From Pyropia haitanensis (Eukaryota; Rhodophyta; Bangiophyceae; Bangiales; Bangiaceae), in the NCBI GenBank assembly GCA_008729055.1, contig SDUX01000010.1, positions 558,001 through 622,000 on the forward strand: a DNA stretch of 64,000 nucleotides. Direction: 5' to 3'. The notes under the pieces were generated by a model, which was not told the DNA's origin, did not search any database, and saw only the letters and a list, made by a program, of their open reading frames with translations. Positions 12,083-25,501 of this stretch are shown in pieces. Each line of letters begins with the position of its first letter. The first letter of the stretch is position 1. A program made the translations under genes and the position numbers.

Positions 12083-13812
12083 CGCGCAGTGCTACCAAAC
12101 CCGTGGACCCCTGGCGAGCGTGCGGGACGTGAAATCAGCACGACTCCGGCCCGAAGTTGTGCATGTGCGGCACGCGAGGCGTGTCAGCCTTCGTGAGCGC
12201 CGCGTGCCGCCGACGTGAGGGGGCGTGCAGGAGGCTGCTCCTCCTCGTGCAGCGGCGTGCCTCAACTCGGTATTGCCTGAGCATTTTCGGTCTAGTGCGG
12301 GCCAAGCCCTCGAAAGGCACACTGCGACTTGGGCCAGCCACAGCCCAAGTCTTCTGAAGCTATACTGCGACCCCGCTGCACTTGAGTTGCATTTATTGCC
12401 AAGGTCTCCGACAGCACCAGCTTCGCCAGAGATATACACTTCATTGTACGCTCACATTCGTCAAAAATGGGTGCCACATACCAGCCGCTGGTAGCTGCCG
12501 CTCCGCCGTCGGGGGTGCGGCGGGGGCGCCCACCCCGCCACGAAGGGGGGACCGGTGGGGGCGGCACCGGCTGCCGGCAGCTGCCGCGCCGTCGTCGCAG
12601 GGGACGGCAGGGGGGTCGACCCCGCCGTGAAGAAGAGACCTGTGGGGCGGCACTGGTCGCCGGCAGCTGCCGTGCCGTCGTCACGGGGGAGGGCGGCGGC
12701 GGCGTCACTTCGTCGAAAAGACGTCGGAGGAGGCGGAACCGGCGGCCAGGTGCTGTCACTCCGCCGTCGGGCGCGACAGGTACTCGTGAGGGAGACGCTG
12801 GCCGTCACGTAGCCATTGACAGCAGAAAGCCGCCGGGGGCAGGGGAGGGGCGCCGAGGGGGTGGGTCTGCGTCATGTACAAAACTGCCGCCTTGTGGGGA
12901 GGGTCTTGACGGGGGAGATGCTTGCGACTCGATGTCTTCTTGTCGCGGTAGGGTCGTGGTCGTGTAAAGAGCACGGGCGGTGTCGGGCGGTCGCTCAGAC
13001 AGAGACGGGTCGCGGGGGTTGGGCCTTCATTGGTGGGTCGGCTGCAACGGCAACGCAGGTGCTGGTGACTTCCGCGCCCAGTCAGTTTGCTGCACGAGGT
13101 ATGCGTGTGGTACGGGTGGGGGGGAGTGCTTTCACTTGTTGAGTCGACTTGCGTTTTGGTATGAGGTCACAACAGATTTTGGAAATGGGAGGGTATGACT
13201 GTGTGAGGCCGTAACGTCCTTGCTGATTGGGCAACCGCCGTGCAATGGGCTTCCTGTGTGGGCCATCTGATGGTCTTAAGATCGAGTCAGTCCATCATGT
13301 CGGACAAACAGCACGGAATGAAGGGCTCTCTGGTCGGGTGTACCCAGTAGTTTCTGGAAGGCCTGCTCACATGGCGACGCATTGTCGCGAAACCGTGCAT
13401 CATTCCGGGTTAAATGTGACCGACTTACGCACGCGTTGCACGATCCTCGGCTGGGCCGCGTGCGGAACTCGTGCATCGCCTGCACGACTCCAGAATAACT
13501 TGTGCATCGGCGGCACGAGTTACAGGCGTCCGCGTGCACTGCGATTTGTCGTTCGGCGGGGAACGACGTGCACGCCCTCCGGTGATATGGTCGAGGTCCA
13601 TCACGAGCTCCAGTACGCCCTCCATGTATGGGTGGAAAAAAAGTGCACCGGAGCCCGTGCACGGACGACTGAGCGGCGCTATAGGGCAGGTGTTGGAAAA
13701 ATCGGCCTCTGCGATACCGTAGAGGGGGGTTTGCACGCCGCTGCACGCCCGCGCACGCCCGATTCCGGCCAAATTTTGTGCTCCAGGGGTCCACGGGTTT
13801 GCTAGCACTGCG
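12083..13812. mobile_element. 1.7-kb element with terminal inverted repeats, no transposase seen
   Basis: The sequence at 12084-12112 (starting CGCAGTGCTACCAAACCCGT) recurs inverted at 13783-13812 with one mismatch in about 29 positions. The enclosed DNA is visibly less GC-rich than both flanks and contains no ORF with a recognisable domain. It carries a tandem array (12475-12790) and, at its right end, clustered GCACGCC motifs. This is the structure of a non-autonomous DNA transposon. No target-site duplication is clear because the flanks are G/C-rich and the palindrome runs to the edge. A foldback or inverted-repeat satellite remains possible. Confidence 0.6.
12475..12790. repeat. 86-bp imperfect tandem repeat, about 3.5 units
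   Basis: The word AGCTGCCG begins at 12493, 12579 and 12665, exactly 86 bp apart, and a diverged fourth start lies near 12751. Units share the CCGTCGTC/CCGCCGTCGG core and differ by scattered substitutions. The array lies inside the inverted-repeat element at 12083-13812. Confidence 0.8.
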
Positions 13813-15823
13813 CCGCCGCCGCCGCCGCGCCCGCCGCCGCGCACCGCGCACCGCGGCCATGGCGGGAAAAACGCCCACCGCGGGGCCGTGGCGGGAACAC
13901 CCCGCGGCGCCGCCGACCGCGCGCGCCGCGCGCGCGGGCGCGGCCGCCGCCGCCCGCCGGCGGCCGACGGCGGCACCAACGAGCCAACAAAAAAAAAAAA
14001 CGGCCGTGCCGTTGACGCTGGTGCCGTGTGGGCGGCCGCCGCGTGGCGGGACGGGCGCCCGCAGAGGATGACGCGGCACGGTCGACCGAGGGGGTGGTGG
14101 CGACGAGGGCAGGGGGGGTGTCGGGCTGCCGCTCCCCTCTCCCCCCCCCCCCCCCCCCCCCCCCCGCCACTTCCCTCCCGTGGCGGTTCCTCCTGTCGCC
14201 ATGGCGGGCCCGCCCACCACCGCGTGCCGGCCCTGCTGCCGCCACCACCGCCCGCCCCGTCACCCCCCCCCCGTCACGCCCGTGGCGCCGCCACCGCCGT
14301 CGCCGCGTCGGTCCCGCCCGCCGCGGCGGCGGCGCTGCCGCGGCGGCCAAGCCGACGCTCCCCCCCGCCTCGCGCCGCCCGCGCGGGCGGTGGGGGGCGT
14401 CCACCCGTTGGGACCGCCACCCCCGCGCGGCCGCCACCCCACCCCACCCCACCCCACCCCACACCACCCCCCCCCCCCCCCCCCCCCCCCCTGCCCACAT
14501 CACGGTTCCCCCCCCCCCCCCCCCGCCCTCCCGCCCTGTACACTCTCCCCTCCCCCCCCCCCCCCACCCCCCCCACCACACGCTACCACCCCCCCTCACC
14601 GCGCTCACCACCCCCCCCTCTCCGCCCACAGCGCCAACCCCCCCCGCCACGGTGTGGCCGCGTCGCCCGCCGTGCCGTGCCGCCACCGCCGCCGCGGCGG
14701 GGGTGCGTGTGGCCGTTGGGGTGTGCGCGTGGCGGCCAACGTTGGCACGGGGGGGGGGGGGGGGGGGGGACGCGCCGTGGGCGGCGGGTGCGGAGGGGGG
14801 GGGGGTCGGTCGGGGGGGGGGGGGGGGGGGCTGCGCGGGTGCGCGGCGTGGCGCGGTTTTTTTTGTTGGGGGGGGGTTCTAACGGGTGTGGGGGGGGTTG
14901 GTGGTGTGGCCGGCGTGGCGGCGGCGGTGTCGCGGCGGCCTTGAGTCATCCCCATCCCCTCCGTCGGCCGGTCCCCGCCCTCCCCCTCCCCCCCCCTCGC
15001 TGCCGCACCCGTCGCCACCACCGCCGCAGCTCTCTCTCCCCCCCCCCTCCTCCCCCTTTCCGTCCCACACCCACCGGCGCTTTCCACACCCCACCCCACC
15101 CCACCCACCCACCCCCTCTGGCCGCCCACCGCCCGCCGGTCCACCGCTGCCGCTCCGTCCACACACCACCCCCCCCCCCCCACCCCCGCCGCGCCCACTC
15201 GCGCCGGCCATCACCGCCCCACGGGCTGCTGCTGCTTGTTCCCGTCTCGTTCTTCCCCCTCCCCCCCCCCCCCCCTCCCCCTCTCACCCCAGGGGTGCTG
15301 CTCTCTCCCCACCACCACCACCCCCCTCCCCCACGCCAAGGGCAGAACGCCGCCACCACCGGCACGCCGTGTCGGCTGCCGCCGCCCACCCGCCCACCCC
15401 ACCCACCCGCCCGCCCGCCCGCCGCCACCGCCGCCACCCACCCGCGCCGCGTCGGCGACGCGACGACGCCGCCGCCACCCCCCCGGCCGTCGTCAGCCGG
15501 CGCCGTCGACGCGGTTCGCCGCGGCCGCTCCCCCCCCCCCCCCCCTCCTCCTCCTCCTCCTCCTCCCGGCGGTGGTGGCCACCCGCGCCCGCGCGCGCGG
15601 CGGGTGCGGCGGTCTCGCCTCCCCTGCTTTGCCGCGGCGCGCCCGCGTCTTGCCCGTGGCCGCCCCGCTGTGGGGTTCCTCCCTCCCGCCCCCGCCCCAA
15701 GGGCCGTGGTGCGCCCGTCGGGGGTGTGCGCGCGGGTGGGTGGGTGGGTGGGTGGGTGGGTGGGCGCCGCGCGCGGGGGGGGGGGGGGGGAGGGGGAGGG
15801 CGGTGGTGACCGCGGCCGCCGGT
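13813..15823. other. Low-complexity intergenic DNA
   Basis: No gene supported. The interval is dominated by C-runs (14140-14165, 14465-14490, 14515-14525), G-runs (14750-14770, 14805-14830) and TC/AC-rich simple sequence. Long open frames on both strands encode only Pro, Arg, Gly or Ala. Confidence 0.5.
15734..15764 (+). repeat. (GGGT)n run with G-quadruplex potential
   Basis: Seven to eight consecutive GGGT units about 60-90 bp upstream of the ATG at 15824. Four or more G-triplets with single-T loops is the textbook parallel quadruplex pattern. Its position upstream of a start codon makes a regulatory role conceivable, but this is inference. Confidence 0.7.
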
Positions 15824-15950
15824 ATGGGCTTTGGCTCGTGCTTTGGGCCGCCGCGGCCACCCCCCCCGCCCCCTCCTGCAGCAGCGGCGGCCGCACCCAC
15901 CACCGCCGACGGCGTGACGGCGGTGGTTGACAACCTCGGCGGCGTGGCCG

Positions 15951-15990
<40 letters not shown>

Positions 15991-17237
15991 TGCCCCCCCC
16001 CCACGACGGCCACCCTCCCGCGGTCCGGCAGCACGGACCACGACGCCCGCCGGGGTGGTACGGTGCCACCGCCGCCGTCGCCGCCACCGGCGGTGGCGTC
16101 CCGCTGGGCCGACCCGCCGGCCTACACGCACGGCGTGGCGGGGGCGGCACCCCCGGCCGACGCGGCCGCGGCGTCGCCCGCCGGCCGCCCCCGTCGGTCC
16201 ACGTCGACGCGGTCGGCCGCCACGTCGTCGGCGGTGGCCACCGACGGGCGGTGGTCGGCCGGCCGTGGCCGCCGTGGCCACCGCCGTCTGCCCAGCCGCG
16301 GCCACAGCCACAGCCGCAGCCGCAGCCGCAGCCGCAGCCGCAGCCGTGGCGGCAGCCGCGGTTTCCGCGAGCAGCCCGTGCCAGAGGCGGACCCGCCCGC
16401 GGCGGCGGAGGGCGCGTCGGCGGGTGGCCCCCGCCGCTGGTGGGGTGCCGCCAAGCGTGCCACCGACGCGGCCGCCGTGGCCGCCGCGGCCGACGCGGAC
16501 GCGGACGCGGACGCGGCCGACGCGCCGCCCCGGTCGTTGGTGTTTGCGCACGCGCCGCCCGCGGCGGGCACCGTCGACGGCCCGCCGCTGCCGTCGTTGC
16601 CGTCGTTGCCGCCGTCGCCGCCGTCGCTGTCGCCATCCCCGCCGGTGCTGCGGTCGGCAGCCGCGGCCGTCGGCGACGCTGCCCCCCCCCGCCGCCCCTA
16701 GCGTTTTCGGCGGCGGCGGCGCACGCGGGCGCGCCCCCCGCCCCGCCCCGCTCCACGTCGTCGGTCGTCGCGGCGGTGTCGCCGGCGCGGCCCATCGTCG
16801 CGGCGCGGCCGTCGCTGCTGCGGAATGCGGGCTGGTCGACGGTGACGCTGCCCAACCGGGTGGTCCTCGTGTCGGTCGAGGCGGCCGGCGGTGGTGGCGG
16901 TGGTGGTGGGGGTGGTGGCGGTGGTGGGGGTGGTGGTGGCGGTGGCCGCGGACCGCGCGCGCGGGGCGTGGCGGGCGCGTCGGTGCGCGTGTCGATGGCG
17001 CCGCCGCCGGTGGCGACGGCGGCGGCGGTGACGACGCGGTGGGCACCCGTGGGTGGGGAGGCCGCGTGGACGACCGAGGTGGCGGTCGCGGCGGAGCCGC
17101 CGCCGTCACCGCCGCCGCCGCCGCCGCTGGGGACGGTCGCGGCGCCCGCGGCCGTCGCGGCGGCCGTCGGGTCCGTCACGCCCGCGGCGGCGGGCGGGCC
17201 ATCAACGCCCGTGGTGCTCGCCGCGCCGGCGGCGGCA

Positions 17238-17294
<57 letters not shown>

Positions 17295-18411
17295 GCGACG
17301 CCGCCGCCGCCGCCGCCCGCCGTGGCGGCTGTCGACGGCAACGGCGGCGGCGGGGCGGCGGCGGCCACGGGCGGGCGCAAGCGCAAGAGCCGCCGCGCCC
17401 GCACGTCCAACCGCCGCGCGGTGCGCGCCGCCGCCGCCGCCGCCGCCGCCGCCTCCACCGCCGACGCGACCGCCACGACGGCCGCCGCGCCGGCGGCGGC
17501 GGCGGCGCCGCCGCCGCCGCCGCCAGACGCGTCGGCAGCGCCGCCCGTGGCGATCGCGGCGGTGCCGGCGCGGTCGGTGGCGGCGGTGACGCCGGCCACC
17601 GCAGCCCAGCCGCCGCCGCTGGCGGTTGTGGCGGCGCACACCACGACCGCCGCGCCCGCCGCCGCCACCGCCGGCTGCCGCGCGTCGCCGCCGCGTCGGG
17701 TGGTGGCGGCGTCGCCGGCGGCGGCGGCGGCGGCGGTGTCGCCGCCGCCGCCACGCGCTGCCGTGGCGGCACCCACGGCGGCGGCGGTGGTGGTCGCCGC
17801 GCCGGCGGTGCCCGCCGCGGCACCGACCGCGGGTGGCGGCGGCGGCCGCCGCGGCGGCGGCGGCGGTGGCGGCGGCGGCGGCGGCGGCGGGGCGTCTCCC
17901 GCCGCCGCGGTGGCGGCGGCGTCGCCCGCGGCGCGCCCGCGGCGCCGCGCGACGGCCGCGGCGGCCGCCACGCGCACCGCCGCGCCGGCATCAGCCGCCA
18001 CGGTCACGGCGCGCTCCCGCGCCGCCGCGGCGGTTGTTCACGCCGCGGTGGCGGCGGCGTCGCCGCCGCCGCCGCCGCCGGCCGCCACGGCCCAGTCTCG
18101 CTCCCGCGCCGCCGTGGCGGTCGTTGACGCCACCGCGGCGGCGGCGTCGCCGCCGCCGCCGCCGTTTGCGGCGGTGGCGGTGGCCAATCCCGCCGCCTCT
18201 CCAGTCCAGGCGGTGTCACCCCGCAGCCGCCGCGCGCCGCCCACGGCGGCGGCGTCGTCCCCCGCGACGCCCCGCACCGCGGCGGCGGCGGCGACGTCGG
18301 CGGCGGCATCGCCGGTGCTGTCGACGAGCCCGCCGGCGCGGCTGCCCGCCGCGACGCGCGCCGCCGCGGCGCGCGTCACGTTTGGGGAGATTACGTCCCT
18401 GCAGCCGCCGC

Positions 18412-18452
<41 letters not shown>

Positions 18453-18739
18453 CCCGCCAAGGGCGTCCCGGTCGCCAAGGGCGGCGTGCCCGCCACGGTG
18501 GTGGCGCCGCCCACGGTGGTGGCGCCGCCCACGGCGGCGCGCGTCGCTGTGGCGGCCGCCCCCGCCGCCGCGGTGCCTGCCAAGGTCGTGGCGCGCGTCG
18601 TCGCGCCGCCGCCTCCTCCGGCCGTCCGCCCCTCCCGGGCGCCCCCGTCGGCACGCTTCCTCTCTGCGCGCAACACGTTTGACGGGGGCGCCGGCGGCGG
18701 CAGCGGCGGCGCCATGCCGCCGCCGCTCATCCCCGCGTT

Positions 18740-18772
<33 letters not shown>

Positions 18773-19325
18773 TGGGGCCGACGCGGTTGGCGGCGTGTCC
18801 CGGTCGCCCCCTCCCCCCCCCCCTCCCCCACCGCCGCCCGCCGCCGCCGCCACCGCCGCCGTCGCCGCCACTGCCGCCGAGTCCCCCGCCCAACGGTCGG
18901 CGCGGTGTTCCCGGGCGGTGCAGGGGGCGCTGCTGGACCAGTCCCGCGGCATCCCGCGGTCGGCGGCGCTGGCCATGGCACGGGGGGAGGCGGAGCGGGC
19001 GGCCGCCGCGGCGGCCGCGGCTGGCGGTGGTGGTGGTGGTGGTGGTGGTGGTGGTGGTGGCGCCCCGTTTGGGCGGTCCGTTTCCTACTCGGTGGCGGGC
19101 GTTGGCGTCGGTGGGGGTGGGGGTGGGGGTGGACCGGGGGGGGGTCCGCCCCACGCGCTGCTGCGGTCGACGCGGTCGGTCAAGCAGCTGCCGCGGGTGC
19201 CGCTGCTCGTGGACGGGGAGGTGCCGCCGCCGCCGCCGCCGCCACCGTTTGGGCCCCGCCCGTCGCGGGTGCGGAGCGTGCGCGTCGCGCCGCCGCCGCC
19301 CAAGGCCGTATCGGCGGGGCGGTGA
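15824..19325 (+). CDS. Very low-complexity protein with RS repeats and NLS; frame switches at C-runs
   Basis: No known family recognised. The most protein-like reading starts MGFGSCFG, which fits N-terminal myristoylation plus palmitoylation. It changes frame at C-runs near 16001-16010 and 16681-16690, then stays open to the stop at 19325, for about 1160 residues. Recognisable parts in order: an alternating Ser-Arg block (16300-16350); ArgArgTrpTrp and Ala-Asp repeats; long Gly and Ala runs; a basic segment GGRKRKSRRARTSNRR near 17370-17420 that looks like a nuclear localisation signal; a run of about 11 Asp near 18740-18773; and a C-terminus with RSTRSVKQLPRVPLLVDGEV. The opposite strand is also open for 907 codons but encodes only low-complexity sequence. 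RS repeats plus an NLS suggest a nuclear RNA-related scaffold; that is inference. Confidence 0.5.
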
Positions 19326-20245
19326 GAGGAGGAAGGGGGGGGGGAGGGGCAGTACGGGGGTGGGTTGGGGGGGGGGGGGGGGGGGTGAGGGGGGGGGGGG
19401 AAGGTGGGTCCGTCGCGCGCGATGGAGGACACACACTGGGTGGGTGAGGTGGGGGGCGGGGGTGGGGGGGTGGGGGGGGTTTGTGGGGAAGGTTTGGGGG
19501 GGGGGGGGAGGCCCACGCGATGGGCGTTCCCGCCACCGCTCGCCGCGGCCGGCGACCGCCGCCGCCCGCGGCGGCGCGGACCACGGCGGCGGCGGCCGCG
19601 GCGTGTCCCGTTTTTTTTTTTTTGGGCGGCGCCCGCGCCGTCGGCGGCGCGCCGCCGCCGGTCCGCGTCGGCCGTCGCGGCCGGCCGGTGGCGGGGCGCG
19701 GCGGCGCCGCCGCCGTGCCGGCGCCGCCGCGCGGCGGGGGGGGGGAGGGCACCGCTCCGACGGTGGGAACGCGTCCCGCGCTGCCGCCAGCGTGCCGTCC
19801 CCGTCGAGGGGGGGAGTGCCGGCAGGTGCGTCCCCCCCGCCCGTCGCGCGCCCGCCGTCGCACGGGAGGGGGGGGTGCACGCGCGTACCGCCGCCGCCAG
19901 TGTCGCGAGGACCGGCGCGCCCGCCCGCCGGCGGACGGTTGCGGGGCGCCGCGCCGGCGGCGGCGCGCGCGCCGCGGCCCGCCGGCGGCGTCGGCCACGC
20001 GCGCGCGCGCGCGCGCCGTCCGCGCGCCGCGGCGCGCACGCGGCGGCCGCACGCCGAGCGGCTGGCGGCGTCGCGGCGAGTGGCGGCCGCCCCCCCGCCG
20101 CGCGCAGGCGCGATGGACACGCGGCGGGTCGCCACACCCGGCGCGGTGCTGTTCTTTTTTTTTTTTTTTTTTTTCCTTTGCCATACATAGCCTTATTATT
20201 TTTTTTTTTCGAGGAAGGAGGGAGCGCCGGCGGGGCGCGCGGGGG
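19326..20245. other. Convergent intergenic region
   Basis: Lies between the 3' ends of the RS-repeat gene (+) and Hsp33 (-). No gene seen. Contains G-runs (19368-19400, 19495-19510), a T-run at 19611-19623, CG-alternating sequence near 20000-20015, and T-runs at 20155-20174 and 20200-20210. The last two are A-runs on the Hsp33 strand and could lie in its 3' untranslated region. Confidence 0.4.
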
Positions 20246-21318
20246 TCACAGGCGGGCGGGCTCGGCGGCGTCCCCCCCCCCCCCTCCTCCCCCTGGTCAT
20301 CCGCAAACATGGCGAGCACCTCCTCCCCCGACAGCCCGTAGCTGTGCCCACAAAACTCGCACGTTGCGTCGACGGACCCCCGCTCCGCGACGAGCGCCTC
20401 ACAGTCGGCCCGCCCCAGCAGCCGCACCGTCCGCTTGACCCGCTCCACGCTGCACTTGCACGTGAACCGCGGGGCGGTGGTGACGAGCGTCAGCGGCGAC
20501 AGGCCGGTCATGAGCACGTCGACCATCTCCTCGGCGGCGCGGCCAACGACGCCGCCGTCGGACAGCGCCTTGACGTTGCGCTCCACGGTGAGGACGCTCT
20601 CCTCCGACGCGCCGGGGAGGACCTGCACGAGGAAGCCCGACGCGGACGCGACGCGGCCGTCGGCGCCAACGCCAACGCCAACGCCCAGCGCGGAGGGGGT
20701 CTGCTCGGACGAGGCGAGGTACTCGGCAATCTCGTCGCCCACCTCGCCCGTCACGATCGCGGTCAGGCCCGTAAAGGGGCGCTTGTAGTGCGGCGCGTTG
20801 CGCACGACGGCGAGGATGCCCCGCCCGACGGCGGCGCCCACATCCAGGGACCCGTCCGCCTTGGGCGGCAGCACCACCCGCGGCTCGCCAACGTAGCCAC
20901 GCACCTCGCCCACCCCGTTCGCCACGACCAGGATGCCCCGCAGGGGCCCGTCCCCCCGCAGCTCAATCTGCGTCGTCTCGGCGCCCTTTTTCCCCGCCGC
21001 GAGCAGCAGCCCCGACAGGAGGGCTCGGCCAAACGCGGCCGACGCGACGGGGGAGGTGCGGTGCAGGTGGCACGACGCGGCGACGAGGCCGGTCGCGACG
21101 ACCGCGCGGACCGTCACCTCCCCGTTGCTCGACATGGTCCGCAGCAGCCGGTCACCGGGGACGGGCGCGCGGAGGAACGCCTCGGGGTCGGGGGTGGTGA
21201 AGGACGCGTCGTTGCCCGACAGGCCGCTGAGGAAGGTGGCGGGGGTGGGGTTGCCCGCCGGCGGTGGCGACGGCTCGGGGGGGGGGTCCCCGGCCGCGTC
21301 GTCACTGCCGGCAGCCAT
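20246..21318 (-). CDS. HSP33: Hsp33 redox-regulated chaperone
   Basis: Holdase chaperone of the bacterial Hsp33 family, activated by oxidation through a C-terminal zinc-binding switch. The whole family fold is present: FLSGLSGNDASFTTPDPEAF, then RAVVATGLVAASCHLHRTSP (cf. family R.....t..v.......h), GYVGEPRVVLPPK, and NAPHYKRPFTGLTAIVTGEVG. The redox switch comprises a CxC (CKC, near 20455) and a CxxC (CEFC, near 20350). Such proteins occur in bacteria, some algae and kinetoplastids, where they are often organellar. A G-run (plus-strand C-run 20272-20284) follows the switch: as assembled the frame runs on far downstream, but one shift gives a short natural end with TGA at 20246-20248. The ATG at 21318 is the first before the domain; a possible transit peptide lies upstream in another frame (see 21319-21590). 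Confidence 0.87.
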
Positions 21319-21590
21319 GCGGAGAGGGGGGGGGGGGCGGGTGCCGCCGCTCGCCGCGCCGGCGGCCACGCCGTGAGGGGGCGGCGCCCCTGGCCGACCA
21401 CCGCCGCCGCGGCCGACCCGCGCAGCCGCCTCCGCGGCAGCAGCTGCGGGGGGGCGTGCCGCCCGGCGGCCGCGCAGACGGCCACCGGTGGTTGATGGCG
21501 GCCGTGGACGGCGACGCCGGTGGCGGGCGCCGCGACAAAGGCGGCGGCGGCGGCGGCGGTGCTTCTGCCAGGGGCGGCCATGGCCGCCAT
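21319..21590 (-). other. Possible plastid transit peptide for Hsp33, in a different frame
   Basis: From an ATG at 21590 (a second follows at 21581) the minus strand encodes an Ala/Ser/Val/Arg-rich peptide with almost no acidic residues: MAAMAAPGRSTAAAAAAF... then a RRRLRG stretch. This composition is typical of organelle transit peptides. It runs open up to the C-run at about 21325-21337, across which a length change would join it to the Hsp33 body. Codon-level evidence only; the true start may instead be the ATG at 21318. Confidence 0.35.
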
Positions 21591-22293
21591 GGGAGCGGGA
21601 GGAGCGGCGGCGCGCGTCACGCCTGCTGGACACACCGCAACCAACCGACGGCCGAGGCGGCAGGAGGGGGACAGGGCGATCAGTGGGGAAGACAGCAAGG
21701 GACGGGTAGGGCGATCAATGGGCGAGGCGGGGGGGGGGATGGCGCCGCGCGGGGGCGATGCGGGCGGCGGCGAGCTCGACCGGGGCGGCGAGACGGCACG
21801 ACCAACTTCCACGAAGCGCACGCGTCTTGGCCGAGGTGGGGGGGGGACGGAGCTCGAAAAGCGGAAAAGAGTTGGGCGGCAGAGCGGCCCAAAAGTACAA
21901 AAGTAGCACCCCAGATGGATCCACCACGGGTTGGCGGAAGGTGCGCGGCGACTCGGTCCGCGGCCCGCGCAAAACCATCGACGACCAAGCCAGAGTCGCT
22001 GCCGTCGTCGCCTTGCTCGTCGTCCCGCCCGCCGTCGCTCTCGCCAGTGTGCTCGGCCGCGTCCTCGTGTCGGGTGCGGCTGGTGGAGAAGGTGGCGAGC
22101 CCGTGCTGCTGCCGCTGCGTCACTCCTGCTCCGGTTATTGTACCCACTCTGGTCGTCCCTGCTTCTCTCCCGCGTCACCCCGCGCCCGCGCCGCCCGCGC
22201 GCTGCTGCCCGTCGGCGCCGGGCGGCGGTTGGGCGGCGGGCCCCTGCCTGGCGCCCCGCACGCGACCGCCGCACGCCCCCTCGGGCCGCGGCC
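21591..22293. other. Divergent promoter region, Hsp33 / RuvBL1
   Basis: Separates the 5' ends of Hsp33 (-) and RuvBL1 (+). Less GC-rich around 21640-22160, as expected of a promoter area. No convincing ORF; no TATA-like element defined. Confidence 0.4.
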
Positions 22294-24200
<1,907 letters not shown>

Positions 24201-24274
24201 GGGGCGGCGGGGGGGGGGGTGGGGGGGGGAACGGCAGCCGCTGCGGCAGCCGCGTGGAAAGAAACCGATGTTTG

Positions 24275-25461
24275 CTACAGCTCTTGTCGGACGGCATTGG
24301 GGGCCCGGGTCCGCCCAGCCCTCTGACGGCCGACCTCTCTCCCGCCCCCCCCCCACCCCACCATTACCCCCCCGCCGGTCCATGACGCCCCCCCCTCCCC
24401 GGCCCCATCACCCCCCCCCCCGCCCGCGCGGCACGCACGCACACACGCGGCGGGTGTGGGCAAACCCCCCCCCGCACCCCCCCCCCCCCCCTCCACGGCG
24501 ACCAGGCACAGCCCCGCCGTCGCGAGGCCGTGCCCGTCCTCAGCAACGACCGCGGCGGGCAGGTCCGGCCCCGTCTCGGCGCCGCACCCGCCGCAGCCGG
24601 TCAACGCCGCGAGCGGCGTGCACGCGTTGAGCCACGCCGCCTCGGACGCGTCGCAGACGCCACCCCCCACCCCGCGGCCGCGGCCGCCGTCGACGTTGCC
24701 GCCGCCGGCCGCACCGGCCGCGTCGGGTGGCGGCGGCGGGGTGCGCGCGCACGCGGCGGCGCACGTCTCCCCCCGGGCGGCGACGGTGGCCCACGCGTCG
24801 GCGCGGGGCGCCAGCCGCTCGGCGGGCGGCAGGTACGGGCACGCCCGCGCGTCGGCGAGGAGGACGTCCACCCCGGGCGCGGATAGGCGGATGACGCCGC
24901 GGCGGCCGCCACGGGGCGACGGCCACAGCCCGAGTGGCCGCGCGACGGTGCGCGCGTACGCCTCGCGGCGGTAGACGACGAGCAGCGGGCGGGGGGTGGG
25001 GGACGGCGCCGCCAACGATGCAGATGGGGGATGGGGGGGGGGGGGGAGCCCCGCAGGCCGTGGCCCGCCGCGCCCACCGCCGCCACCACCGCCGCGACCG
25101 ACACGCGCGTCGCGGCCGCGACCGCCGCGCGCAAGGCCGCGTCGGCAGCCGCCACGGAACGGGTCGCGTCCCCCCCCCCGCCCCCACCATCGTACGTGGC
25201 GGGCATGCCCGCGGCGAGCGCCATGCGCGACAGCGCGGCGGCCTGGGCGGCGCCAACGTTGGCCCCCCCCCGGCGCCCGCGTGGGCCACCCGCGGCGTGA
25301 CGGGCACGAGGCACTCGCGGCCACGCCACTGCGGCGGCAGCCGCAGCCAGTGGTCCCAGCCGGTCGTGGCGGCGGCGGCGGCGGCGACCGCCGCGGGCGT
25401 CGCCGCCCAGGGGGCGCCCCCGCCCGGCGGGCCGCGACCCGCCCCGCCCGGCGGCCCGCCG

Positions 25462-25501
<40 letters not shown>

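Noticed and set aside
13227..13805. 192-codon ORF as transposase of the 12083-13812 element
   Set aside because: No helix-turn-helix, DDE or other transposase feature; it overlaps the terminal repeat itself.
15284..18007. 907-codon minus-strand frame opposite the RS-repeat gene
   Set aside because: Mirror image of a GGC/GCC-repeat coding region; composition is almost only Ala/Thr/Arg/Gly and no domain is present. The plus strand has the RS block, NLS and Asp run.
19180..20245. C-terminal extension of Hsp33 encoded by the continuing open frame
   Set aside because: Sequence after the G-run becomes Lys/Arg/Pro low complexity from A- and G-runs; one shift at the run gives a normal short C-terminus.
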